DNA of 64,000 nt. Source: Guyparkeria sp. WRN-7 (lineage in GTDB: Bacteria > Pseudomonadota > Gammaproteobacteria > Halothiobacillales > Halothiobacillaceae). Positions 19,276 through 28,822 of the stretch are shown here, in pieces. The stretch is from assembly GCF_001641825.1 (NCBI RefSeq), contig NZ_LRFH01000014.1, forward strand, positions 186,001 to 250,000, in the 5' to 3' direction. Within the stretch, counting starts at the first letter, position 1. Every line of letters begins with the position of its first letter. Below the pieces are notes generated by a model that was given only the letters and a program-made list of their open reading frames with translations, ran no database searches and was not told where the DNA came from. The translations under genes and the position numbers were made by a program.

Positions 19276-19998
19276 TTAGGTCTCGGGTTTCTCCAGTGCC
19301 GCACGCACGGAGCGCCAGGCGCGGCGGCTGATGGCCAGCGGCTCGTCGAGATCGCGGAGATGACAGTGGTGCACGCCGCCTTCGCGCGTCACCGAGACGA
19401 TCCGGCGCGGGTTGGCGAGGCTGTTGCGGTGCAGTCGCAGCAAGCAGCGGTCGAAGCGGGTTTCCAGCTCGTTGAGACTGGCCTCGATCCACGCCTCGCG
19501 GCGGCGGCCGTCGGCCGGGTCGAGGAAATACAGGTGGGTGGCCTTGTCCTCCGCCAGGGCGGCGACGAGGTGCTCGGTGCCCAGGCACAGCTCCTCGCGG
19601 CCGAGGCGCACGTTCAGCGTCGGCCGCTCGGCCTGCTGGCAGCGGGTCGGCTGGGCGGCGCGGTCGATCGCCGCGCGCAAAGCCGCCGGTTCGACCGGCT
19701 TGAGCAGGTAGCCGGCCGGCGCCGTCTCGCTGGCGGGCAGGGCCCGGTCGGCGTGGGCGGTGGTGTAGATGATCGCCGGCGGTAGGTCGGCCTTGCGCAG
19801 CCGGTGGGCGAGACGGATGCCGTCCTCGCCGGGCATCTCGATGTCGAGGAACACCAGGTCCGGCACGTTGCGCATCGCCTCGCAGGCCTCCTCGGCGTTG
19901 CCGGCCTCGCCGACCACCTCGACACCGCCCAGCCCGTCGAGCAGCCGGCGCAGCCGCCCGCGTGCCAGCGGCTCGTCGTCGACGATCAGCGCGCGCAT
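19276..19998 (-). CDS. algR: LytTR-type response regulator AlgR
   Basis: This 240-residue protein has a receiver domain starting [20 protein letters not shown], with phospho-acceptor Asp in LVFLDIEMPGEDG and Lys in YLLKPVEP. A C-terminal LytTR DNA-binding domain follows (RCLLRLHRNSLANPRRI and a short tail). AlgR controls alginate, type IV pili and virulence genes in Pseudomonas; targets here are unknown. The start at 19998 overlaps the algZ stop (ATGA), confirming coupling with its kinase. Confidence 0.93.
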   Translation of the reverse strand: MRALIVDDEPLARGRLRRLLDGLGGVEVVGEAGNAEEACEAMRNVPDLVFLDIEMPGEDGIRLAHRLRKADLPPAIIYTTAHADRALPASETAPAGYLLKPVEPAALRAAIDRAAQPTRCQQAERPTLNVRLGREELCLGTEHLVAALAEDKATHLYFLDPADGRRREAWIEASLNELETRFDRCLLRLHRNSLANPRRIVSVTREGGVHHCHLRDLDEPLAISRRAWRSVRAALEKPET

Positions 19999-21065
19999 CA
20001 GGCCGCCCCTCCCGGTTGCGGGATCACCAGCTTGACGCGAAAGCGCCCGTCCACCGGCCCGGCCCGCAGCGAGGCCGCCTCGCCGAACACCAGCGCGAGA
20101 CGGTCGGCGATGTTTGCCAGCGCCATGCCGTTGCCGTGGCGATCCTCGCCGGGGACCAGATCGTTCTCGATCACCAGACCGACCGAACGCCGTCCGGGCT
20201 GGCACTCGATGCGGATCGGCCCGGCGGCCTGCTGGCGCTCGACGCTGTGGCGCACGGCGTTCTCCACCAGCGGCTGCAGGGTCAGCACCGGCAGGCGAAT
20301 CTCGGGCAGTGGCTCGGGCAGCTGCCAGTCGACGCGCAGGCGGTTGCCCAGTCGCCACTGCTCGAGGTCGAGATAGCGGCGCGCCAGCTCGATCTCCTCG
20401 GCAAGCGTGACCCGCTCGTCGGCGGCCAGCGCGGCACGGAACACCCGCGAGAGGTCGAGCACCGCCTGCTCGGCGGCCTCGGGGCGTTCGTGGATCAGCT
20501 CGGCGACCGTGTTGAGGCTGTTGAAGAGGAAGTGCGGCCGGATGCGCGCGTGCAGCGCGGACAGCTCGGCTTCGGCCGCGGCGTTGATCTGGCGGGCGTT
20601 GGCCAGGTGCAGCGAGAACACCCAGATGCCCAGTAGCCCCACCACCAGCGCGATGGCGAGGTTGTGCAGCACGAAGCGCCCGGCCGTCTCGCCCGGCTCC
20701 CAGCCGACCGACAGCAGGGCGGAGAAGGCCACCGCGCTGCTGGCGGCCGTCACCGCGAGCAGCAGGACCACCACCGTCGCCAGCAGCGCGGCCAGCGGAA
20801 GGCGTTGCAGCCAGCGGCGGCTCGCGCACAGGAGTGCGACCGTCACCAGCGCGATCCAGGTCACCAGCCACAGCGTGGTGCCGAAGCGGCTCCAGCGCTC
20901 GGTGCCCACGCCCGGCACCAGCGAGAGCAGCAGCGACAGGATCACCCCGAGGGCCAGCGTGATCAGGATCACCCGCGCGGTGCAGAACGCCGGCAGCGCG
21001 GCGGGCAGCAGCGTGCCGGCGCGGTCGGTGTCCGTGGCGGAGGCGTTGGTGGATTGGACGGGCAA
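19998..21065 (-). CDS. algZ: LytS-type sensor histidine kinase AlgZ (FimS)
   Basis: This 355-residue protein has four N-terminal membrane segments (residues about 30-155) and a His_kinase domain. The phospho-acceptor region is [17 protein letters not shown], and the ATPase motifs are [13 protein letters not shown] and GNGMALANI. It is the atypical AlgZ/FimS class that partners AlgR. The gene is divergent from argH across 172 bases, the same adjacency that occurs in Pseudomonas. Confidence 0.92.
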   Translation of the reverse strand: MPVQSTNASATDTDRAGTLLPAALPAFCTARVILITLALGVILSLLLSLVPGVGTERWSRFGTTLWLVTWIALVTVALLCASRRWLQRLPLAALLATVVVLLLAVTAASSAVAFSALLSVGWEPGETAGRFVLHNLAIALVVGLLGIWVFSLHLANARQINAAAEAELSALHARIRPHFLFNSLNTVAELIHERPEAAEQAVLDLSRVFRAALAADERVTLAEEIELARRYLDLEQWRLGNRLRVDWQLPEPLPEIRLPVLTLQPLVENAVRHSVERQQAAGPIRIECQPGRRSVGLVIENDLVPGEDRHGNGMALANIADRLALVFGEAASLRAGPVDGRFRVKLVIPQPGGAA

Positions 21066-21237
21066 GCGGCGACTCCTTTCGCGTCGGTGGCCTGACGGGG
21101 TCTATCTTGCCTCAAGGCAGCAGGCGAATCGATGCGGGTCTCAGGGCGCCGGCGCTGGCTGCGATATACTCGCGCCATTCTCAAGCCGGGCCGGCACGAC
21201 CGACCCGACGCGAAACCGAATCCGTTCGAGGACCACC

Positions 21238-22650
21238 ATGACCGATCGCGACGACAACCCGGCCACCAAGCTCTGGGGCGGCCGCTTCTCCGAGCCCACC
21301 GACGCCTTCGTCGAGGCCTTCACCGCCTCGATCGGCTTCGACCAGCGCCTCTATGACGAGGACATCACCGGTTCGATCGCCCATGCCCGCATGCTGGCGC
21401 GCGTCGGCGTGATCACCGAGGACGAGGCCAAGAAGATCGTCCGCGGCCTCGAGGACATCCGTGGCGACATCGAGCGCGGCGACCTCGCCTGGTCGGTGGA
21501 GCTCGAGGACGTGCACATGAACATCGAGGCGCGCCTGATCGACCGCATCGGCGACGTCGGCAAGAAGCTGCACACCGGCCGCTCGCGCAACGACCAGGTC
21601 GCCACCGACATCCGCCTGTTCATGCGCCGCGCCGTCGACGCGATCATCGAGGAGGCCAACCGCCTGCGCCGCGGCCTGGTGGACCTGGCCGAGGCCGAGG
21701 CGGAGACCGTCATGCCCGGCTTCACCCACCTGCAGGTCGCCCAGCCGGTCAGCTTCGGCCACCACCTGCTGGCCTGGCACGACATGCTCGAGCGCGACGT
21801 CGAGCGGATGATCGACACCCGCAAGCGCATCAACATCATGCCGCTCGGTTCGGCGGCGCTCGCCGGCACCTCCTACCCGCTCGACCGCGACTGGGTGGCC
21901 AAGGAACTCGGCTTCGACGGCATCAGCGAGAACTCGCTCGACGCCGTTTCCGATCGCGACTTCCAGATCGAATTCCTCGCCGCCGCCTCGACGCTGATGA
22001 TGCACCTGTCGCGCATCAGCGAGGAGCTGGTGCTGTGGACCTCGGCGCAGTTCAACTTCATCGAGCTGCCCGACCGCTTCTGCACCGGCAGCTCGATCAT
22101 GCCGCAGAAGAAGAACCCCGACGTGCCGGAGCTGGTGCGCGGCAAGACCGGCCGCGTCTACGGCAGCCTGTTCTCCCTGCTTACCCTGATGAAGAGCCAG
22201 CCGCTGGCCTACAACAAGGACAACCAGGAGGACAAGGAGCCCATCTTCGACACCGTCGACACCCTGATGGGCTCGCTGCGCGCCTTCGCCGACATGATCC
22301 CGGCCATCGTTCCGAACCGCGAGCGCATGCGCGAGGCCGCCCGCCAGGGCTTCTCCACCGCCACGGATCTCGCCGACTACCTCGTCCGCCAGGGCGTGGC
22401 CTTCCGCGATGCCCACGAGATCGTCGGCAAGGCCGTGCGCCAGGCCACCGACAAGGGCTGCGATCTGGCCGACCTGTCACTGGTCGAGCTACAGGCGCTT
22501 TCGGGCCACATCGGCGAGGACGTCTTCGACGTGCTTACCGTCGAGGGCTCCATGGCTGCTCGCGACCTGCCGGGCGGCACTGCGCCCAAGCGCGTCCGTG
22601 CCCGGGCGGTGGCGGCACGGGCGGCGCTAGATGCGTTCAAGATTGCTTGA
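21238..22650 (+). CDS. argH: argininosuccinate lyase
   Basis: The 470-residue enzyme cleaves argininosuccinate to arginine and fumarate. It has the opening [17 protein letters not shown], the segment [40 protein letters not shown], and the superfamily signature [12 protein letters not shown]. The ATG at 21238 follows GAGGA. The upstream region contains TATACT at 21165-21170 as a possible -10. Immediately after its stop codon the base composition drops into the AT-rich island. Confidence 0.96.
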   Translation: MTDRDDNPATKLWGGRFSEPTDAFVEAFTASIGFDQRLYDEDITGSIAHARMLARVGVITEDEAKKIVRGLEDIRGDIERGDLAWSVELEDVHMNIEARLIDRIGDVGKKLHTGRSRNDQVATDIRLFMRRAVDAIIEEANRLRRGLVDLAEAEAETVMPGFTHLQVAQPVSFGHHLLAWHDMLERDVERMIDTRKRINIMPLGSAALAGTSYPLDRDWVAKELGFDGISENSLDAVSDRDFQIEFLAAASTLMMHLSRISEELVLWTSAQFNFIELPDRFCTGSSIMPQKKNPDVPELVRGKTGRVYGSLFSLLTLMKSQPLAYNKDNQEDKEPIFDTVDTLMGSLRAFADMIPAIVPNRERMREAARQGFSTATDLADYLVRQGVAFRDAHEIVGKAVRQATDKGCDLADLSLVELQALSGHIGEDVFDVLTVEGSMAARDLPGGTAPKRVRARAVAARAALDAFKIA

Positions 22651-22784
22651 TCCTTTAAATAAGCTCTCCCTGCGTCCTGAATACCAGCGAGACAACAGGT
22701 CATTAGCAGGCGGTTCTGGCTCTCATTTAATGAGGCGGATGTCCTTGGGGCGTGCAAAAATCTAAGCGGTCGTCAGTCGACGCT

Positions 22785-23813
22785 CTAGGTGTTCGGCTTG
22801 TTCTTGAGAATTTTTGCGATGAATTCGACGGCAGCGTGGTTGTAAATGCTTGGGGTCGCTTTCGGGATTTTGCCGGTTTCCTTGAATTCGTCTTCTTGCT
22901 TTTTGTTGCGAAAATTGTAGGCGGCATAATCCGGATTGTTTTTTATGTCATTCTCTCTTATACAGGCCCATACTTCGTGCCGGCCTGTCTCAGGAACCGC
23001 CGACTTGACCTTCTCCGCAAGCTCAAGTGCTGAAAGCGGGTAGTTCTTGGTCAAGTGTTCCTTAACTCTCTTTACGACCTCTACCTGGTCTACAGGGACT
23101 ACATCGCCTACTAGCTGAAGTGCGGTAGATCCGCCTTTCTCGACAAACTCCCCTTGTTTTATAAACTTTAGCTTTGATGCAAGTGTTTCGTCCACGACCA
23201 TGATTTGATTTTCATTCTTTTCTATCAGACCGCTTTCAGTATCGAGGATCGCTGCATTCTGAGGGCCCATTCGTCCGATTTTGGACATTAGGTCTAACCA
23301 ACTTCGGTTGTTCTGCTCTATGCGATGAAATATTATGCTTTCCAGCTCAGCCCCTTGGATTTTTTGCGTTCGCCCTCCGTATCGGTAGTAAATCTCTCCG
23401 TTTTTTATTGCTTGGTTTTTCCCCTCATCTTTTCTTGCTATAACTGGCTTCGATGTCGAGGGCTCGATTTTGAAAACACCGAATACTTTTTCGTTTATTT
23501 CAAAGCTGGCCTGAGTCCACTCTATTTCGGATGAAAATGTCTCTAGCAGAAATCCGCTGATTTTTTCTGGGTCGATCTTTTGGAACTGATCGATGGATTT
23601 CTCAGACATCCCAATTAGTACGCGCGGGGCATCCTTAACCCCAAATATCAAGTGCCCTCCTCTATTGTTGGCGAACGCTGCAAAGTCCCGAAAATAATCT
23701 GCTAACGCAGCTAGGCTGAACTGTTCTTTAAACTCCAGTTCTTGCCCTTCTCTGTGGTGAAGTCTTCCACCGTTTAGCCGTAGAAGTTCTCGAATTACGG
23801 ACTCGTCAATCAA
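22785..23813 (-). CDS. AlbA_2 (Schlafen-like) putative DNA-binding protein
   Basis: This 342-residue protein has an N-terminal AlbA_2/Schlafen-type domain. It shows GQELEFKEQFS (Glu25, Glu27, Lys29), ALADYFRDFAAFANNRGGHLI and GVKDAPRVLIGM, followed at about residues 110-160 by IYYRYGGRTQKI. The C-terminal half is charged and unassigned. The start is TTG at 23813, supported by GGGAG seven bases upstream; no in-frame ATG fits. It lies 29 bases downstream of the Shedu gene, so they are probably one operon. Such domains occur in regulators and in phage-defence proteins; its role here is unknown. Confidence 0.85.
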   Translation of the reverse strand: MIDESVIRELLRLNGGRLHHREGQELEFKEQFSLAALADYFRDFAAFANNRGGHLIFGVKDAPRVLIGMSEKSIDQFQKIDPEKISGFLLETFSSEIEWTQASFEINEKVFGVFKIEPSTSKPVIARKDEGKNQAIKNGEIYYRYGGRTQKIQGAELESIIFHRIEQNNRSWLDLMSKIGRMGPQNAAILDTESGLIEKNENQIMVVDETLASKLKFIKQGEFVEKGGSTALQLVGDVVPVDQVEVVKRVKEHLTKNYPLSALELAEKVKSAVPETGRHEVWACIRENDIKNNPDYAAYNFRNKKQEDEFKETGKIPKATPSIYNHAAVEFIAKILKNKPNT

Positions 23814-23842
23814 GGTTATGCTCCCGCGATGTTCTTAATTAT

Positions 23843-25051
23843 TCAATGCTGTGCCCTAGTTCTTTGATCGGGGATGCGTTTTTTCCATTGGGCTATCGTA
23901 AATTTTAGTCGGTCGATCAGGTCGTCATACGTCAATATGTCGATCACATTTTTAAACTTCCTTCTTATTATTTCAAAGTCCTGATTTTGCTCGTTAGACA
24001 TTCCCTTCGTTCGCCCCATTATTATTATCGCACCGGGGTTGGTTATTTTTATCTGGAAATCTTTGGGTAGTTCGCTTCTAAAGCGTTCGGTTAGTTTTTG
24101 TTCGCCTTTTATTCCCCACTTGTTTAGGTGGAATATGTATTTTTCAATTTGCATTATTGTTCCTGTTAGCTCCCGGAGCGGGATGTGATTGTCGCGGTAT
24201 GTCCGCTCTGTAATGATGCTCTTGTCGAATGGTTTTTTTATTTCAATAATGTCTGTGTAGCCGGATGAGTCTACAAGTAAGTAGTCTATGCTTCGGTTTT
24301 TGTTCTTGTAGAAGTCTTTGACGGGGCTTTCACTGAATACATATAGGTATTTGGGGTAAAGCAGGAGTATAATTTGTATTATCTCTTTTTGCCATTGTTT
24401 CTCTGAATATGTTTGCTCTTGATTAAGCATGCCTTGTAGTTTTTTGAGGATTCTTTCGTATTTGGTGGTCTCGAATTCTGACAGGCTGCTGTGAAGATCG
24501 TTTCCGACGCGACTTTGTTTTTTGTTCATGTAGCGATGGAAGTCTTCCTCAAAATCGTCTTTTGTTTCGATATAAGACGATATTGTGCTGCTTATCCTTG
24601 CTGAGGTGTATTTGTCAAGCTCGTGTTTGTTGGGGAAGTTCTTTACAAGGTGCTCGTATGTTGATTTTGGAATAGCGTCATTCCTTTTTCCGCCAATATA
24701 GATCGGCCCTTGAGTGACTTTGTCTAGTTTTCCGAATATTGATATTGACCGTTCGGCTATAAACTTGTTTCGTTTTAGTGTGATGTCCTTGTGAATGTAT
24801 ACGTCACTGTCTACTGACAGTGTTCGCCCCGGGAATCGGTAATAATCTTCCTCAAGCGTCGCTGCTTGAAACACTGCAGGTTCGTCGTAGTTGGAGGGTT
24901 CGTTTATTACGTCATTTTTAGTGAAAGTAAATGTTTTCGCTATTGTAACTTGGCCGTGTTCCTCTAAGCTGTCCTCTATCCAGGTGGCGTCCCCATAGGC
25001 TCCATCGTAAAATAGGAGGACTCGTTCCTCTTCCTTGTAAAAGTTGATCAT
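23843..25051 (-). CDS. sduA: Shedu-type anti-phage nuclease (SduA, DUF4263)
   Basis: This 402-residue protein has a C-terminal PD-(D/E)xK-like DUF4263 domain. Putative catalytic residues are Glu223 (QWQKEII), Asp256 (RSIDYLLV), Glu270 and Lys272 (DIIEIKKP). About 210 N-terminal residues precede it and should be the regulatory part. This matches Shedu, a defence system whose SduA protein is a nuclease. Codon use is AT-rich, unlike the flanks, which indicates horizontal acquisition. The ATG at 25051 has no clear ribosome-binding site. Family assignment is by motif reading only. Confidence 0.83.
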   Translation of the reverse strand: MINFYKEEERVLLFYDGAYGDATWIEDSLEEHGQVTIAKTFTFTKNDVINEPSNYDEPAVFQAATLEEDYYRFPGRTLSVDSDVYIHKDITLKRNKFIAERSISIFGKLDKVTQGPIYIGGKRNDAIPKSTYEHLVKNFPNKHELDKYTSARISSTISSYIETKDDFEEDFHRYMNKKQSRVGNDLHSSLSEFETTKYERILKKLQGMLNQEQTYSEKQWQKEIIQIILLLYPKYLYVFSESPVKDFYKNKNRSIDYLLVDSSGYTDIIEIKKPFDKSIITERTYRDNHIPLRELTGTIMQIEKYIFHLNKWGIKGEQKLTERFRSELPKDFQIKITNPGAIIIMGRTKGMSNEQNQDFEIIRRKFKNVIDILTYDDLIDRLKFTIAQWKKRIPDQRTRAQH

Positions 25052-25126
25052 ATGCTTTTGTAAGCCTGGGTTTGCTTGGTTGCGTTTATTTCCGGAGTTT
25101 TCAGTTGGGCGGGCTCATGGCTGGTT

Positions 25127-25762
25127 TTAGTTCGTCATGTAAAGAACTTTTCTTAGCCACGACACGATCTGATCCAGCTCTTCCGGCAAGATGCCGTGCT
25201 CGACCGCGTAGTGCCTCTCGGTGACATTCGTCAGCCCGCAGTCCTGCAGGAACGCGTTGAGCTTGCCCGCAGCGCGCACCGGGATCAGGGTGTCGTGCTC
25301 GCCGTGGCCGATGAACACGGGCGGGTTGCGGCCGTCGGTTGGCGGGACGATCTGCTCGGGGGCGGGCAGCCAGGTGGAGAGCATCACGGCGGCCAGCGGC
25401 GGGCGCGGCAGGGTCAGCATCAGGCGGTTGGCTAGCACGCCGCCCTGCGAGAAACCGCCGAGGATGTAGGGGTCGTCGCCGACCGTGTCCTGCACCTGCT
25501 GCTGCAGGTCGGCGGTGATGCCGGTCAGCGCGTCCCGGTCCACGCCGATGCTGCCGTCGGCCTCCGGCACCAGGTCGAACCAGCTGGGCATGGGCAGCCC
25601 GCCGTTGATGGAGACCGACGAGACCGGGGCGTCCGGGCGATGGACCTGCCAGTGGTGGTCATCGAGTGCCACGCGCTGGGCGATCAGGTCGCTGATCGGG
25701 GCGAGGTCGTCGCCGTCGGCGCCGAGGCCGTGGAACAGGAACAGGTGCAGCGGTCGGCTCAT
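25127..25762 (-). CDS. alpha/beta-hydrolase (carboxylesterase, YpfH-like)
   Basis: This 211-residue serine hydrolase has an oxyanion motif LFHGLGADGDDL, the nucleophile elbow GGFSQGG, Asp in GHGEHDTLIP, and His in AVEHGILPEEL. This is the small carboxylesterase/phospholipase group that includes YpfH. The last codons lie at the edge of the AT-rich island, and the C-terminus KVLYMTN may have been altered by the insertion. It is divergent from pdxH. Confidence 0.88.
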   Translation of the reverse strand: MSRPLHLFLFHGLGADGDDLAPISDLIAQRVALDDHHWQVHRPDAPVSSVSINGGLPMPSWFDLVPEADGSIGVDRDALTGITADLQQQVQDTVGDDPYILGGFSQGGVLANRLMLTLPRPPLAAVMLSTWLPAPEQIVPPTDGRNPPVFIGHGEHDTLIPVRAAGKLNAFLQDCGLTNVTERHYAVEHGILPEELDQIVSWLRKVLYMTN

Positions 25763-25842
25763 CGTCCTTCGTCCTTTCTGGAAACGTCGTGTTCGTGTGC
25801 CCTATAGTCTCGCACGGCAAATCCGTTGCAACAGGAGCACCC

Positions 25843-26490
25843 ATGGCGGGCGAATTCGATCACCGTGCCGATCGGCGCGACTACCTCCACGGCGAGCTGC
25901 GTCGCCGCGAACTGGCCGCCGACCCGGTCGATCAGCTGGCCAACTGGCTGATCGCCGCGCGCGAGGCGGGCAACTTCGATCCCACCGCGATGTGCGTCTC
26001 CACCGTCGACGCCGATGGCTGGCCGTCCGCGCGCTACGTGCTGTTGAAGCACTTCGACGCGCGCGGCCTGTGCTTCTACACCGATACCCGCAGCCGCAAG
26101 GGGCGGGAGCTCGACGCCAACCCGCGCGCCGCGTTGACCTTCTTCTGGCCGGAGGTCGACCGGCAGGTACGCGTCGCCGGCACGGTCGAGCGCCTGCCCG
26201 ACGAGGACAACGAGGCCTACTTCCGCCAGCGCCCGCGCGGCTCGCGGCTGGCGGCGATCACCTCCACCCAGAGCGCGGCGATCGAGTCGCGCCAGGCGCT
26301 GGAAGCGCGGTTCGAGGCGATGGCCGAGCGCTACCCGGAAGGCGAGGTGCCGCGCAACCCCGCCTGGGGCGGCTACCGCGTGGTGCCGCGCGAGTGGGAG
26401 TTCTGGCAGGGCCGGCCGTCGCGACTGCACGACCGCTTCGCCTACGTGCGGGATGGTGACAAGTGGCTCGTGGAGCGATTGATGCCATGA
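25843..26490 (+). CDS. pdxH: pyridoxamine 5'-phosphate oxidase
   Basis: This 215-residue FMN enzyme oxidises PNP or PMP to pyridoxal 5'-phosphate. It shows MCVSTVDADGWPSARYVLLK, FYTDTRSRKGRELDANP, FFWPEVDRQVRV, and the C-terminal signature EFWQGRPSRLHDRFAY. The ATG at 25843 follows ACAGGAG. Its stop overlaps the ung start (ATGA), so the two are translationally coupled. Confidence 0.96.
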   Translation: MAGEFDHRADRRDYLHGELRRRELAADPVDQLANWLIAAREAGNFDPTAMCVSTVDADGWPSARYVLLKHFDARGLCFYTDTRSRKGRELDANPRAALTFFWPEVDRQVRVAGTVERLPDEDNEAYFRQRPRGSRLAAITSTQSAAIESRQALEARFEAMAERYPEGEVPRNPAWGGYRVVPREWEFWQGRPSRLHDRFAYVRDGDKWLVERLMP

Positions 26491-27191
26491 CGGACGCCGC
26501 CCTCGAACGCGTGCAGATGGAACCGGCCTGGCGCGAGGCGCTCGCACCAATACTGCTCGATACGCCCATGCAGCAGCTGCGCCAGCGGCTGCTCGAACAG
26601 GGCAAGCGCGGCACGGTCATCCATCCGAAGCCCGACGAGTGGTTCCGCGCCTTCAACCACACCCCGCTCGACCAGGTGCGGGTGGTGATCCTCGGCCAGG
26701 ACCCGTATCCCACCCCGGGGCACGCCAACGGGCTGTGCTTCTCGGTGCGCCCGGACGTGCGGCCGCTGCCCAAGTCCCTGCTGAACATCTTCAAGGAGCT
26801 CGAGAGCGATCTCGGTATCCGGAACAGCAATGGCGATCTCACCCACTGGGCCGACCAGGGCGTGCTGCTGCTCAACGCCGTGCTCACCGTCGCCTCCGGG
26901 CAGCCGGCCTCGCACCAGGGCATGGGCTGGGAGGCGCTGACCGAACGCGCCATCCGCGTGCTCGCCGAGCAGCCGCGCCCGATCGTGTTCGTCTTCTGGG
27001 GCGCGCAGGCGCAGAAGAAGGCCGCGCACGTCCACCGCCCCGAGCACCTGGTGATCAAGAGCCCGCACCCCTCGCCGCTGTCCGCCTACCGCGGCTTCTT
27101 CGGCTCCAAGCCCTTCTCGCGCATCAACGCCTTCCTCGAATCCCATGGACTGGCGCCGATCGACTGGCGCACCGGGGTCGAATCCGGCTGA
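26487..27191 (+). CDS. ung: uracil-DNA glycosylase
   Basis: This 234-residue family 1 enzyme has the water-activating motif GQDPYPTPGHANGL, the uracil-recognition segment LLLNAVLTV, and the DNA-intercalation loop HPSPLSAYRGFFGSKPF. It removes uracil from DNA. The ATG at 26487 overlaps the pdxH stop. It converges on radC, with stop codons four bases apart. Confidence 0.96.
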   Translation: MTDAALERVQMEPAWREALAPILLDTPMQQLRQRLLEQGKRGTVIHPKPDEWFRAFNHTPLDQVRVVILGQDPYPTPGHANGLCFSVRPDVRPLPKSLLNIFKELESDLGIRNSNGDLTHWADQGVLLLNAVLTVASGQPASHQGMGWEALTERAIRVLAEQPRPIVFVFWGAQAQKKAAHVHRPEHLVIKSPHPSPLSAYRGFFGSKPFSRINAFLESHGLAPIDWRTGVESG

Positions 27192-27195
27192 TCCC

Positions 27196-27867
27196 CTAGA
27201 GCAGGCCCCGCTCGGCCATCGAGATGCAGGGCCGCCCCACCACCACGTGATCCAGCAGGCGCACGTCGATCAGGTTGAGCGCCTCGCGCAGTCGCTCGGT
27301 CAGGCGCCGGTCGGCGCTGCTGGGTTCGGCGACGCCGGAGGGATGGTTGTGGGCGAGGATTACCGCCGCGGCGTTGTGGCGCATCACGGCCCGCACCACC
27401 TCGCGCGGGTGGACGGCGGCCTGGTCGATGGTGCCGAAGAACAGCCGTTCGAAGGCCAGCACCCGGTGGCGGTTGTCCAGATACAGCACGCCGAAGACCT
27501 CCTGGGTCTCGCCGTCCAGCTCGGCCTGCAGGAAGCGGAACACCGCCTGCGGGCTGGCGATGTCCGGCCCGACGCGCAGCTCCTCGGCGAAGTGACGCCG
27601 GGCGAGTTCGAGTACCGCCTGCAGCTGGCAGAACTTGGCGTCGCCCAGCCCGCGGGCGCGGGAAAAGTCCTGCCGCGAGGCATTGAGTAGCGCGCTGATC
27701 GAGCCGAAGTGCGACAGCAGGTCGCGGGCGAGATCCACGGCCGAGCGGCCGGCGACCCCGGTGCGCAGGAAGATCGCCAGCAGTTCGGCGTCGGACAGGC
27801 TCGCCGGCCCTCGGGCCAGCAGGCGTTCGCGTGGCCGCTCGGTGGTCGGCCAGTCGGTGATGGGCAT
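27196..27867 (-). CDS. radC: RadC family JAB-domain protein
   Basis: This 223-residue protein has an N-terminal helix-hairpin-helix-like region ([20 protein letters not shown]) and a C-terminal MPN/JAB domain with the metal motif [14 protein letters not shown]. This is the standard RadC (DUF2466) architecture. The old link to DNA repair is unproven and the true function is uncertain. It starts 130 bases from the gene on its other side and is probably its own unit. Confidence 0.93.
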   Translation of the reverse strand: MPITDWPTTERPRERLLARGPASLSDAELLAIFLRTGVAGRSAVDLARDLLSHFGSISALLNASRQDFSRARGLGDAKFCQLQAVLELARRHFAEELRVGPDIASPQAVFRFLQAELDGETQEVFGVLYLDNRHRVLAFERLFFGTIDQAAVHPREVVRAVMRHNAAAVILAHNHPSGVAEPSSADRRLTERLREALNLIDVRLLDHVVVGRPCISMAERGLL

Positions 27868-27913
27868 GGTGATTCCCTCCCTGGAATCGTCATGGCAGTT
27901 GAATTGTGTTTGC

Positions 27914-28765
27914 TCAGTCGGGCGGACGCGCCCCCAGCAGGATGCCCTGCGCGCGCCACTGTTCCAGTTGCTCGCCGGCGAAGCCCAGCAGTTCCTCGAC
28001 CGGGCGGCCGAAGGTCTCGGCCAGCGCGGCCACGATCTCGCGGCCGGTCTGGTCGTCTGCCTCGGTCAGTGCCAGCAGCAGCTGGGCGCTGCCGGGCGTG
28101 AGGTTCAGGGCGAACGGCGCGCCGTGTGCGTCGCGATGCAGGGCCAGATGATGCATGCCTGCCGGCGGGATCGCGGGTGTCTCGCCGGCCTCGAGCATCG
28201 CGGCGATCCGGTCGACCGGGTACGCGGTCACCAGCAGGCGGACCAGCGAGGAGACCACCGGCTGCCCGGCAAGCAGGTCGCCCTCTGGGTCGAGATCGGC
28301 CGGGGCGGGCGCGGCATCCTCGGCCATCAGCTCGAAGCGCGCCAGTTCGTAGGCGGCCAGTTCGCGCTGCCAGTCGGCCAGCTCGGGGTTTTCCTGCAGG
28401 AAGGCGCAGAACTCGCCGGGCAGGTCGCGCAGGATCGGCGAGTGGGCCGGGTGGTCGCGGAAGAACGGCCGGGTCAGTGCCAGCCAGTTCGTGTCATCGA
28501 GGCTCGCGCGCAGCGCCGGGAAGGCGTTTTCCAGCGTACCGTCGATGTTGTTGAAGAACAGCTTGGCGTACCAGGCCATGCGCTCGGGCTTGCTGCCCGG
28601 GGGCGGCGGGTTGGCCTCCGGATCCCGTACGTACCGCGTGAAGGCCTCTTGCGTCTCGCGAAAATCGGCCACCGGATTCCTCGACAAACCTACTGTGCCG
28701 TCCGATTGCTGCGTCGCGTGCTCGTTCGCTCCTCGCCTATCTGCCCGATATGTCTCGTCGCTCAC
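27914..28765 (-). CDS. hvfC: HvfC/BufC-type RiPP partner protein (DUF2063)
   Basis: This 283-residue protein contains the N-terminal DUF2063 segment [15 protein letters not shown], then [20 protein letters not shown] and [17 protein letters not shown]. In HvfABC and bufferin-type clusters this protein pairs with the DUF692 enzyme to bind the precursor peptide. The start is GTG at 28765, preceded by AAGGAG. It lies 57 bases after hvfB on the same strand. Family level is secure from motif and context; biochemistry is known only from relatives. Confidence 0.87.
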   Translation of the reverse strand: MSDETYRADRRGANEHATQQSDGTVGLSRNPVADFRETQEAFTRYVRDPEANPPPPGSKPERMAWYAKLFFNNIDGTLENAFPALRASLDDTNWLALTRPFFRDHPAHSPILRDLPGEFCAFLQENPELADWQRELAAYELARFELMAEDAAPAPADLDPEGDLLAGQPVVSSLVRLLVTAYPVDRIAAMLEAGETPAIPPAGMHHLALHRDAHGAPFALNLTPGSAQLLLALTEADDQTGREIVAALAETFGRPVEELLGFAGEQLEQWRAQGILLGARPPD

Positions 28766-28822
28766 TGCGCGGCTCCTTGCACTCGGACGTGCTCGTGACG
28801 GTTTTCGAGGAACCCGGACAAG

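Larger units (their letters stand above)
22651..25126. other. AT-rich accessory (defence) island
   Basis: The stretch between the stop of argH and the stop of the convergent esterase is clearly AT-rich. Long T- and A-runs and AT-ending codons contrast with the GC-rich flanks. It carries two minus-strand genes (a Shedu nuclease and an AlbA_2 protein) and nothing else. Bases 22651-22784 contain no gene, only a 13-base palindrome (CTCATTTAATGAG, 22722-22734). No integrase, transposase, tRNA or clear flanking direct repeat was seen. Confidence 0.8.

Noticed and set aside
19999-20871. Upstream extension of algR inside algZ
   Set aside because: The extension is the shadow of algZ; AlgR begins at 19998 with [10 protein letters not shown], overlapping the algZ stop.
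22752-23033. Plus-strand frame of 93 codons inside the AlbA_2 gene
   Set aside because: It is antisense to the AlbA_2 protein's C-terminal half and lacks a family match; the minus-strand frame is much longer and has a supported start.
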